Assembly: GCF_014207985.1 (NCBI RefSeq)
Contig: NZ_JACHMI010000001.1
Location: 9,717,001-9,781,000 of the forward strand
Reading direction: 5' to 3'
Length of the DNA stretch: 64,000 bases
DNA from: Nonomuraea rubra
GTDB taxonomy: Bacteria > Actinomycetota > Actinomycetes > Streptosporangiales > Streptosporangiaceae
The position numbers and the translations under genes are program-made. Positions 8,626 through 15,712 of this stretch are shown here, one piece after another (the stretch's first letter is position 1; each line of letters starts with the position of its first letter). Under the pieces are notes generated by a model, which had not been told where the DNA came from, did not search any database, and saw nothing but the letters and a program-made list of their open reading frames with translations.

Positions 8626-9290
8626 GCGTGCTGCCTGCGCACCATCTCGTTGATCCAGATGGGCGCGAACGGGGACGTGCAGCCGGGCGACGTCGGGTAG
8701 TCCTTGAGCACCTGAAGGCGCTCGCCGATGCCGATGGCCCGGGAGCGGTGCTCGGCGTGGTCGATCCCGATCTGCGCCAGGCAGTGGTTCATCGCCCACT
8801 GCAGGCGGTCGGGGGCGTCCTTCATCCCCGCCTCGATCAGGTCGAGCAGCCCCGGGAGGTCGAGACCCTCGGGCTGCTTCGTCACGCGCTCCGTCGTCAG
8901 CGCCCAGCCGGCGCTGGCGACCACCGGGTCCGGGTCGGCGAACCAGGCCAGGCGCAGCTCCTCCGCGTGCGGGCCCTTCTTGACCACGTAGTTCACCAGC
9001 CAGTCGTGCACCTTGGGCACGCGGGCCTCGCGCATCATGGTGTCCAGCTCGTCGCGCTCGAACGCCTTCGGGCGGCAGATCAGCAGCGCCAGCAGCCTCG
9101 CCGCGGTGTCGCCCGTCTCCCAGAGCCGGCGGGCGAGCTCCTGCTGGGTCTTCAGCCGCTTGGCGACCGCGCGCAGCTTGCCGAGGTTCACGCCGTGATC
9201 GTCGCCGTGCTTCTCGTTCACCTCGCGGATCTTCGGGTCCTCGAGTGCGGCCAGCTCGGCCATCACCTCGGCCACCGTCGTCTCGGTCAC
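8622..9290 (-). CDS. DNA alkylation repair enzyme-like (AlkD/HEAT-repeat) protein
   Basis: 222 residues. GTG start at 9290 with AGGAGG five to six bases upstream. Regularly spaced amphipathic helices (KAFERDELDTMMREARVPKV, HDWLVNYVVKKG, then AEELRLAWFADPDPVVASAGW) match the HEAT-like DNA alkylation repair family (COG4912), whose AlkD members excise bulky cationic alkylbases. The characteristic WD/W-x-x-S-x-x-x-W order is only partly evident, and the conserved C-terminal stretch (PIWINEMV) is typical of an actinobacterial AlkD-related subgroup of unproven activity. It converges on the GNAT frame with a 4-base overlap. Confidence 0.65.
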   Translation of the reverse strand: MTETTVAEVMAELAALEDPKIREVNEKHGDDHGVNLGKLRAVAKRLKTQQELARRLWETGDTAARLLALLICRPKAFERDELDTMMREARVPKVHDWLVNYVVKKGPHAEELRLAWFADPDPVVASAGWALTTERVTKQPEGLDLPGLLDLIEAGMKDAPDRLQWAMNHCLAQIGIDHAEHRSRAIGIGERLQVLKDYPTSPGCTSPFAPIWINEMVRRQHA

Positions 9291-9407
9291 CTCAGCCTCC
9301 TGTCGTCGGTCCTGCGCCTTACCGAGGTCCAGGTGGAGAGCTTATGCCGTACAGGACCTCGACGGGGGCGGGCGGAAATGACGGTGCCGTTCGCTAGGGT
9401 CCGGCGC

Positions 9408-9809
9408 ATGGCCGTTCGACCCACCGCCTTCTGGCGTGAGAGCGTCGCCGAGGAAGCCCGCCTGATCGCCTCCGGCGAGCGCGACCCCGCCGACGCGTAC
9501 GCCGCGGAGCTGTTCCCCGAGTCCATGCTGCTCGGCACGGACGAGGTCCTGTCACGTTTCGAGACCGACCTCGCCGGGCTGTCCGCTCGCTCCGACGAGG
9601 AGGTCCTCGCGGTCATCGAGCGGGTGGTGCTCGCCCTCAACCACGTGAACGAGCAGCACGGCGAGTCCGCGTACGAGACCGAGGAGCGGGAGCGGCTCTG
9701 CGCGTACATCGAGGAGTCGATCGCCGGGGCCGGCCTCGACGTCGACGCCTTCGCGGCCCGTCACGGGCTGACCCGCCACGAGATCACCGACAAGTGGCGG
9801 GACTGGTAA
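9408..9809 (+). CDS. Hypothetical acidic helical protein
   Basis: 133 residues, rich in Glu and Ala. No signal peptide or membrane segment is seen. The sequence MAVRPTAFWRESVAEEARLI, the long central helices and a C-terminal FAARHGLTRHEITDKWRDW segment suggest a soluble helical protein; the end could be a small helical tail. ATG 9408 is preferred; an in-frame ATG at 9378 is possible. I recognise no family. Strong third-position GC and the absence of frameshifts support real coding. Confidence 0.7.
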   Translation: MAVRPTAFWRESVAEEARLIASGERDPADAYAAELFPESMLLGTDEVLSRFETDLAGLSARSDEEVLAVIERVVLALNHVNEQHGESAYETEERERLCAYIEESIAGAGLDVDAFAARHGLTRHEITDKWRDW

Positions 9810-9815
9810 CTGGGT

Positions 9816-9828
9816 TGAACGACGTTCA
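9816..9828. promoter_or_regulatory. TGAACG-A-CGTTCA palindrome before a TetR gene
   Basis: A perfect 6-bp inverted repeat around one base, 64 bases upstream of the TetR reading frame. A related half site, TGAACGTTGA, lies at 9856-9865. This is a likely autoregulatory operator; the assignment is by position and symmetry only. Confidence 0.5.
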
Positions 9829-9891
9829 GCGTCATCAAACACCGTATGAGGAGCCTGAACGTTGATCGGCAGGTTCCAGTACGGTGTGGAG

Positions 9892-10692
9892 ATGCCTGTC
9901 TCAGCCTCCTCCGACGGCTCCGTGTGGCTGCGCCACGAGCGGCCGCCTCGCGACCGCCAGCTCAGCCGCGACCAGATCGTCGGCGCGGCCGTGCCCGTGC
10001 TGGACGCCGAGGGGCACCGGGGCCTGTCGATGCGCCGGATCGCCTCCGATCTCGGGGTGACGGCCGGGTCGCTGTACTGGTACGTCCGCACCAAGGACGA
10101 CGTGCTGGAGCTGGCGCTCGACCGGGTGCTCGGCGAGGTCCGGGCCGACCCGGACGAGCCCAACTGGCGGCGCGGGCTGGCCGGGCTGGCCCGCAGCACC
10201 CGCGCGATGCTGCTGCGCCACCGGTGGGCCCTGCGGGAGCTGACCATCAGGCCCAACCTGGGCCCGAACGCCTTCACCCTCGCCGAGACCGGGCTCCGGC
10301 TCCTGTCGCGAGCCGGGTTCGCCGGCGCCGACCTGGACGCCGCGATGGCGACGGTTCACGATCAGGTGGTGGGCGCGGTGATCGCCGAGGTGGCGTGGCA
10401 TGACACGCTGACCCGCATGCGGGAGAGCGGGGTCGAGTGGAGCGAGCACGCCACCACCGCCTACCTGCGGGACGTCGCCGAGCGGCACCCGCTGCTGGCC
10501 CGGCGGATGGCCGCCGGCAGGAAGATCGAGGTGGAGCGGGACAGCGAGCGGCGGTTCGAGTTCGCGCTGACGTGCCTGCTGGAGGGGCTGGCGGCGACAC
10601 GCCACACGGTGACCGGCGCCGACCCCACCGCGAACGCCGACCGCCTGCTCACACCGGACCCCCGCCGCCCGCTCACGGCGGACGCCGGCTGA
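9892..10692 (+). CDS. TetR/AcrR-family transcriptional regulator
   Basis: 266 residues from ATG 9892; an in-frame TTG at 9862 with AGGAG ten bases upstream would add ten residues and is a real alternative. The N-terminal TetR helix-turn-helix reads AAVPVLDAEGHRGLSMRRIA, SDLGVTAGSLYWYVRTKDDV. The C-terminal half resembles the TetR_C ligand domains of drug-efflux repressors (LRELTIRPNLGPNAFTLAE). No obvious target gene is adjacent on the same strand; the divergent or downstream partner is unclear. A TGAACG/CGTTCA palindrome lies upstream. Confidence 0.88.
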   Translation: MPVSASSDGSVWLRHERPPRDRQLSRDQIVGAAVPVLDAEGHRGLSMRRIASDLGVTAGSLYWYVRTKDDVLELALDRVLGEVRADPDEPNWRRGLAGLARSTRAMLLRHRWALRELTIRPNLGPNAFTLAETGLRLLSRAGFAGADLDAAMATVHDQVVGAVIAEVAWHDTLTRMRESGVEWSEHATTAYLRDVAERHPLLARRMAAGRKIEVERDSERRFEFALTCLLEGLAATRHTVTGADPTANADRLLTPDPRRPLTADAG

Positions 10693-10769
10693 CAGCCCAC
10701 AGCGAACACCGCCGGCCAGCACGCCGCCAACACCGGCCGGCAGACTCCACCGTCAGCACGCGGCGGATC

Positions 10770-11606
10770 CTAGCCGTCCGCCGATGGCGGGGGCCGGCGA
10801 TCAGCGCCGCCCTTGACGCAGCTCAGCACGAGGAACACGGGATACCTGGCGGCATCCGGCCGCTTCGCCGCCCACTCGGGGGCGGGCTCGGGCTCCGCCA
10901 GCTCGTCCACCCACAGGTCGTGGCGGCGCAGCGTGTTGACGTACGTCGAGAGCGTACGGTGATTGGCACCCACCTGCCGGCGCAGCGACGACAGCTCACC
11001 GTCCGCCCGCCACCACCCCTCGGCGTGGTAACGCGCATCCCCCGGCCACGACCCCGAGACGCCCTGCCCGCCCGGAAAGCAGGGGTGCAGGATCGAGCAG
11101 GCGAAGACGCCGCCAGGACGCAGCACGGCGGCGGCGGTGGCCACGGCGCCGTCCAGGTCGTCGATGTCGGACAGTCCGAAGCTGCAGACCACGACATCGA
11201 ACGACCCGAGCCCCCGCAAGTCAGCGCAGGGCCGGTCGAGTGCCGCAGAACCGGCCGCGACGTCGGCGGAGGGCCGGTCGGGTGCCGCAGGGCCGGTCGT
11301 GACGTCGGCGTGGAGGTAGCGGATGCCCAGCGGGGACTCCCGTTCGGCGGCCTCCGCCTTCGCGATCAGGGCGGCCGAGATGTCGGCGCCGACCACCTGC
11401 GCACCCCGGCGGGCCAGCGCGCGGCTGATCCGGCCATGACCACAGGCGATCTCCAGCACGCGGCGGCCACCGACCGGCTCCACCAGGTCGAGCAGGCGGC
11501 GCGAGGCCGGGTCGTCGAGGTCGTCGGTCCAGCCGGCCGCGTAGAAGTCGGCGACCTCGTCGTAACGCGCAGCACCCGCCTTGCCGTAACGCCCAACACC
11601 CGCCAT
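10770..11606 (-). CDS. Class I SAM-dependent methyltransferase
   Basis: 278 residues from ATG 11606, preceded by a G-rich stretch. Motif I is VLEIACGHGRISRALA near residue 50, with the acidic post-I motif VVGADIS following. Motif IV is FDVVVCSFGLSDIDDLDGA, then LRPGGVFACSILHPCFPGG. The substrate is not evident; the closest general class is UbiE/Methyltransf_11 small-molecule methyltransferases. An extra segment between strands 3 and 4 is made of two tandem 14-residue units (GPAAPDRPSADV / GSAALDRPCADL), a recent in-frame duplication. Confidence 0.85.
   Translation of the reverse strand: MAGVGRYGKAGAARYDEVADFYAAGWTDDLDDPASRRLLDLVEPVGGRRVLEIACGHGRISRALARRGAQVVGADISAALIAKAEAAERESPLGIRYLHADVTTGPAAPDRPSADVAAGSAALDRPCADLRGLGSFDVVVCSFGLSDIDDLDGAVATAAAVLRPGGVFACSILHPCFPGGQGVSGSWPGDARYHAEGWWRADGELSSLRRQVGANHRTLSTYVNTLRRHDLWVDELAEPEPAPEWAAKRPDAARYPVFLVLSCVKGGADRRPPPSADG
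11228..11311. repeat. Two tandem 42-bp units inside the methyltransferase gene
   Basis: Positions 11228-11269 and 11270-11311 match closely; both start AGGGCCGGTCG and end GACGTCGGCG. They encode the duplicated 14-residue units between the core strands of the methyltransferase. Confidence 0.8.
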
Positions 11607-11696
11607 GCCCCCCGACCCTACGCGCGCGACGACCGCCGCCGGAGCACCGTTCGTCGAGCGCGGAATCCACGCCAGGCCAGATGGAACACTTCCCCC

Positions 11697-11954
11697 ATGT
11701 CTCTCGCCGATCTCACCTTCGACCAGTGGCGCACCACCGAGGCGGCCTGCGCATGCCGACCCCCGGACGAGTGGGAGCACGCTCGCGGCGCGGGAGCGGA
11801 CACGGTGTTCCGCTGGGGCGGCTACGGCCACCTGCCGGCCTGGCTGCCCCTCGCGACCGCCAACCGCAACCCGAACATGGCCGAGTTCGTCTACGGCCCG
11901 GAGGGCGAGGACCTCTGCGAGGACTTCTCCACCCGCCCTGTGCTCACCCTCTAG
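11697..11954 (+). CDS. Small hypothetical protein
   Basis: 85 residues, soluble. It carries aromatic and acidic conserved-looking stretches (FDQWRTTEAACACRPPDEWE, FRWGGYGHLPAWLPLATANR and the end EGEDLCEDF). The middle faintly recalls formylglycine-generating/SUMF1-type folds, but it is far too short, so it may be a remnant. It converges on the MFS gene and their ends overlap by 11 bases. I recognise no function. Confidence 0.5.
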   Translation: MSLADLTFDQWRTTEAACACRPPDEWEHARGAGADTVFRWGGYGHLPAWLPLATANRNPNMAEFVYGPEGEDLCEDFSTRPVLTL

Positions 11955-13125
11955 CGCGTCCCGCCAGCCAGAAGAGCGCGAGGGCGACCAGTTCGACCCC
12001 GGCCGCCACGGCGGGCAGCCAGCCGCTGCCGTGCCCGGCGAGCACGAGCCCGCCGACCGCGCCGCCGCCCGACACGCCGGCGTACACGGCGCTGCTGTTG
12101 AGCGCGAGGGCCTGCGGCCCCGCGGAGCCGGCCAGGGCGAGCAGGCGGGTCTGCGCGGGCGGCGGGATCCACCACGACACGCCCGCCCAGACGACCAGCA
12201 GGGGCAGCAGCGCCACCAGCGGCACGGGACGCAGGAACCAGCAGGCGCTGAAGGCGGCCATCACCGCCGCGAACCCGGCGACCCCGGTGATCAGCGCCCG
12301 GTCGGAGCCCCACCGGTCGGCGGCCCGCCCGCCGAGCTGCCCGCCCGCGAACCCGGCGAGCCCGGCCAGCACGAACACCCATCCGAGCTCGGCCGGCCCG
12401 GCCCCGGCCAGGCCGTGCAGGAACGGCGCCAGGTACGTCAGCACCATCATGCTGCCCAGCACGATCGCCACGATCCCGAGCAGCCCGAGCAGCACCTGGG
12501 GCCGGGCCAGCGGCGCCAGCCGGTCCCGGATCGGCATGGCGGCTACGGGCGGCGTCTCGGGCAGGGTGGCCCTGATCGCCACCAGCGCGACCAGCCCCAG
12601 TGCCCCGCCGACCCCGAAGGTGGCCTGCCAGCCGAGCGCGCCGCCCACCCAGGTGCCGATGGGCACGCCCAGCGCGAGCGACCCGGTCAGCCCGCCCATC
12701 ACCAGCGCCAGGTAGCGGCCCTGACGCCCCTCCGGGGCCAGGGTGGTGGCGATGGCGTACGCGGCGGGCACGACGGCGGCCGCCGCGACCGCGGCCAGCA
12801 CCCGAAGGCCCATGAGCAGCGCGTACGAGGTGGTGAACGCCGCGGCCCAGTTGGCCACGACGAACAGCGCCAGGGCGCCGGTGATCAGCCTGCGCCGGGG
12901 CCAGGTGGCGGTGACCACGGAGGCGACGGGCGCCGCCAGCGCGAACGCGAGCGAGAAGGCGGTGACGAGCTGCCCGCCCGCCGCCTGGCTGACCCCGAGG
13001 GCCGCCGAGATGGCGGGCAGCACCCCGGCGATCACGTAGTCGTCCGTGGCGAAGGCGAACGTGGTGAACACCAGGGCGAGCAGCCACGTGGGCAGCCGGA
13101 CGCGCTGCCGTACGGCGACGGGCAT
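11944..13125 (-). CDS. MFS transporter (drug-efflux/arabinose-efflux type, DHA1-like)
   Basis: 393 residues with twelve hydrophobic segments. The first loop has TDDYVIAGVLPAISAALGVS and the motif region AAPVASVVTATWPRRRLITG, typical of 12-TM DHA1 exporters; LMGLRVLAAVAAAAVVPAAY is motif C-like. It is divergent from a TetR regulator with two 16-bp operators between them, so it is probably de-repressed by its own substrate. The ATG at 13125 is preceded by GGGGGG. The substrate is unknown. Confidence 0.9.
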   Translation of the reverse strand: MPVAVRQRVRLPTWLLALVFTTFAFATDDYVIAGVLPAISAALGVSQAAGGQLVTAFSLAFALAAPVASVVTATWPRRRLITGALALFVVANWAAAFTTSYALLMGLRVLAAVAAAAVVPAAYAIATTLAPEGRQGRYLALVMGGLTGSLALGVPIGTWVGGALGWQATFGVGGALGLVALVAIRATLPETPPVAAMPIRDRLAPLARPQVLLGLLGIVAIVLGSMMVLTYLAPFLHGLAGAGPAELGWVFVLAGLAGFAGGQLGGRAADRWGSDRALITGVAGFAAVMAAFSACWFLRPVPLVALLPLLVVWAGVSWWIPPPAQTRLLALAGSAGPQALALNSSAVYAGVSGGGAVGGLVLAGHGSGWLPAVAAGVELVALALFWLAGRARG

Positions 13126-13143
13126 GGGTATCCCCCCAATAAA

Positions 13144-13182
13144 GGTAACGAGCGTTTCCCTATTAGGGTAACAGTCGTCACC
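13144..13182. promoter_or_regulatory. Two TetR operators between the MFS exporter and TetR genes
   Basis: GGTAAC-GAGC-GTTTCC (13144-13159) and GGTAAC-AGTC-GTCACC (13167-13182) are two imperfect inverted repeats of the same design, centred 23 bp apart (about two helical turns). They lie in the 82-bp gap between the divergent starts, as expected for cooperative TetR dimers. Confidence 0.7.
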
Positions 13183-13207
13183 CGAATGACGTCAAAGGGA
13201 TTGCGCG

Positions 13208-13798
13208 ATGGCCAGGACCGCCGACCCGCACCGCCGTGCGGAGCTGCTCGACCAGATCGTCGACTACCTGGCCGAGCACGGCCTGTCCACGTTGTCGATG
13301 CGCCCGCTGGCCCAGCACCTGGGCAAGTCCACGCGCGTGCTGACCCACCACTTCGCCGACAAGGAGGCCCTGCTGTCGGCGACCATGGAACGCCTGGACG
13401 AGCGGCACCGGGCCTGGCTGCGCTCGCTGCCCGGCTGGTCGGGCGCCGACAGCGTGGGCACGATCGTCCGGCGCACCTGGGACTGGCAGGCGCGGGAGGA
13501 GAACCTGCCGGTGGCCCGCCTGATCCACGAGATCGAGGGACTGGCGGCGGCGGGCAAGCTGGCGGGGCACGTGCCCAGGATGCTGGCGGACCGGTCGGAG
13601 TTCGTGGCGGGGCTGCTGCGCGAGCGGGGCGTCCCGGAAGCGGACGCCCTGCGCATCTCCACGCTGGCCAACTCGGCCTACACGGGGCTGCAGATCGACT
13701 TCCTCACCACCGGCGACCGCGAGCGGGTGGAGGCCGCGCTGGATCAGCTCTGCGCCCTGGTGGACGAGTGGGTCGCCGCCGCCGGGACCGCCGGATGA
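13208..13798 (+). CDS. TetR-family transcriptional regulator
   Basis: 196 residues. The helix-turn-helix spans about residues 10-55 (LLDQIVDYLAEHGLSTLSMR, PLAQHLGKSTRVLTHHFADK). The rest is the helical ligand domain. The divergent MFS exporter is the obvious target, with two matching operators in the gap. The ATG at 13208 is preceded by AAGGGA, 7 bases upstream. Confidence 0.9.
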   Translation: MARTADPHRRAELLDQIVDYLAEHGLSTLSMRPLAQHLGKSTRVLTHHFADKEALLSATMERLDERHRAWLRSLPGWSGADSVGTIVRRTWDWQAREENLPVARLIHEIEGLAAAGKLAGHVPRMLADRSEFVAGLLRERGVPEADALRISTLANSAYTGLQIDFLTTGDRERVEAALDQLCALVDEWVAAAGTAG

Positions 13799-13917
13799 TC
13801 CCCGGGGCAAAGACTCCGCCATGGCGGCGCATCGTTGCGGTCTGACCCCACACGCGGCCCCGGCGACCAGTAGGAGGCTGGCCCCCGGGCACGTACGGCA
13901 CCACGTGGGGGTAGGAC

Positions 13918-15090
13918 ATGGGCGGCAGGCCCCGGATCGCGGCTCTCATCGCGCTCGCCGCGCTGGCCGGCGGCTGGGCCGCACCGGTCACGTCACCGGG
14001 TCGCGCTCCCCTGCCTCCGGACTCGCAGCCGGGGCCGGACCCGGCGCAGGGCCCCGGCCCGACGCCCCTGCCGGAGGAGCCCGCCCCCTCCCCGTCGCCC
14101 ATCGGCGCCGTCCTGCGCATCACCGCCAGGGTGGCCCCGGACCCGGTGATCATCGGCACGGAGTCCGTCTACACCCTGACCGTCGCGAACACCGGCGACA
14201 CGGACGCGAACGACGTCATCGTCGCCGCCGTCCTCGACCACAACCTCACCCCCGGCGGGCTACCCGGCGCCTGCTCGCTCACCGGCCGCACCATCGCCTG
14301 CGGCGGCCCCGGCCTGACGGTCCCCGCCGGCCGCAGCACCACGTACGAGCTGCCCGTCACCACCGACCCCGCCCTCGGCGACGGCACGCCCCTGACCACC
14401 CGCGCCCACGTCACCGCCCCCGGCGTCCCCGGCGACGCGGCCCAGCTCACCACGGAGGCCGTGACCAGGGCGGACGTCGAGCTCTCCAAGACGGCTCCCG
14501 CGTCCACGGACGGCACGATCACCTACACCCTGACCGTCACCAACCACGGCCCGTCACAGGCCACGGACGTCACCGTCCACGACCCCACCCGCGCGACGAT
14601 CGCCGACCGCCCCGCCGAGTGCCCCGGGGGCGGCCCGGCCCTCTCCTGCCCCATCGGCCCGCTCCCCCCGAACGAGAGCAGGACGCTCACGTTCACGGTC
14701 ACCCCCCGCACCACCGGCGTGATCGAGAACTGCGCCACTGTCAGGACCGGCGACCGCGAGCACCGCACCTCCGACAACCGTTCCTGCGCCGAGACCCTGG
14801 TGGAGCGGCCCGCCCCGGCACCGTCCAGGAGCCCCGGGAAGCCCGGGCGCGACGAGGAGCCCGAGGTCGTCGCCGACGCGAGCCCGGAGCCCACCCCGGC
14901 CACCGGCAAGGCCGCCGCCTCCGCCGCCGACAGGAACGACGTGCCGCCGCCCGCCCATCACACGACCCCCGAGCTGCCCCTGACGGGCGCCTCCGTCTGG
15001 ATGCTCGGCCTCGGCGTCGCGGTGCTGCTGGCGATCGGCCTGCTCGTACGCTACTTCTCCCGCCGCGACGAGCCCGGGCCGGACAGCTGA
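13918..15090 (+). CDS. Cell-surface protein with DUF11-type repeats and LPXTG-like sorting signal
   Basis: 390 residues. A short N-terminal signal (MGGRPRIAALIALAALAGGW) is followed by a Pro-rich linker. Two DUF11/CARDB-like beta-sandwich repeats follow, each with the hallmark YTLTVANTGDTDANDV or YTLTVTNHGPSQATDV; then a Pro/Ala/Asp-rich stalk. The end has LPLTG (residues 353-357), a hydrophobic span and a basic tail (RYFSRRDE), the three-part sortase signal. It is probably anchored to peptidoglycan. No sortase gene is in the window. The exact role (adhesion or wall structure) is unknown. Confidence 0.85.
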   Translation: MGGRPRIAALIALAALAGGWAAPVTSPGRAPLPPDSQPGPDPAQGPGPTPLPEEPAPSPSPIGAVLRITARVAPDPVIIGTESVYTLTVANTGDTDANDVIVAAVLDHNLTPGGLPGACSLTGRTIACGGPGLTVPAGRSTTYELPVTTDPALGDGTPLTTRAHVTAPGVPGDAAQLTTEAVTRADVELSKTAPASTDGTITYTLTVTNHGPSQATDVTVHDPTRATIADRPAECPGGGPALSCPIGPLPPNESRTLTFTVTPRTTGVIENCATVRTGDREHRTSDNRSCAETLVERPAPAPSRSPGKPGRDEEPEVVADASPEPTPATGKAAASAADRNDVPPPAHHTTPELPLTGASVWMLGLGVAVLLAIGLLVRYFSRRDEPGPDS

Positions 15091-15098
15091 CGGGCCTG

Positions 15099-15548
15099 TC
15101 ACGGCACCGGCGAGTCCCGGGTCCACGTGCCCAGCACGAGCAGCGTCTTCGTCCCCGTGACGTCCCCGGCCCTGCGCAGCCGGTCGATGACCTGCTGGAG
15201 GTGCCCGAGGTCGCGCACGCGTACGTGGATCAGCGCGTCCGGGTCCCCCGCGATCGTGAACACCTCCTGCACCTCGGGCACGTCCGTGGCGGTGCGGATG
15301 ATCTCGGTGACCGGCGTGGTGCCGGGGTAGCGCAGCTCGGTGAAGGCCTCGATGCCCCACCCCAGCTTGGCGTAGTCGATCTGCACGGTGAAGCCGGTGA
15401 TCACGCCCAGGTCCTTGAGCCGGTCCACCCGCCGCTTGACCGCCGCCACCGACAGCCCGATACATTCGGCCATCTCGGAGAACGTCCGGCGCCCGTCCTC
15501 CCGCAGGAGCCGCAGCACTCGATGATCGATCTCGTCCAGATCAGGCAC
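15099..15548 (-). CDS. Lrp/AsnC-family transcriptional regulator
   Basis: 149 residues. The start was moved to GTG 15548 because AAGGAGG lies eight bases before it; the longer TTG frame (15572) would include the ribosome-binding site in its coding sequence. The winged helix-turn-helix is LDEIDHRVLRLLREDGRRTF, SEMAECIGLSVAAVKRRVDR; the RAM/AsnC ligand domain follows (AGDPDALIHVRVRD). Lrp proteins sense amino acids. The divergent indolepyruvate oxidoreductase gene is a plausible target. Confidence 0.9.
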   Translation of the reverse strand: MPDLDEIDHRVLRLLREDGRRTFSEMAECIGLSVAAVKRRVDRLKDLGVITGFTVQIDYAKLGWGIEAFTELRYPGTTPVTEIIRTATDVPEVQEVFTIAGDPDALIHVRVRDLGHLQQVIDRLRRAGDVTGTKTLLVLGTWTRDSPVP

Positions 15549-15567
15549 GGAGAACACCTCCTTCAGG

Positions 15568-15613
15568 CGCAAATAACCTCGTCCACGAAGCCCATGAACT
15601 CATATTGTTTGCG
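15568..15613. promoter_or_regulatory. AT-rich inverted repeat between lrp-like and oxidoreductase genes
   Basis: CGCAAA (15568-15573) and TTTGCG (15608-15613) bracket a stretch that is unusually AT-rich for this genome (ATAACC, CATATTG). Lrp-type regulators bind such AT-rich, widely spaced symmetric sites. The gap 15549-15712 also holds TAATAC near 15635, a possible -10 for the oxidoreductase. Confidence 0.45.
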
Positions 15614-15712
15614 TCTTCAGCCCACTTTCTCATCTAATACTTGCGCATGTCATGCCCGCGTTGCTGTGCTGGGAATCACCAAGCGAGCACGTACGACACC
15701 CAGGAGGTCCGC

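Noticed and set aside
13816-13827. CCGCCATGGCGG 12-bp palindrome after a TetR gene as an operator
   Set aside because: Short GC-rich palindromes of this kind are expected by chance in this genome; no repeated copy or promoter context supports it.
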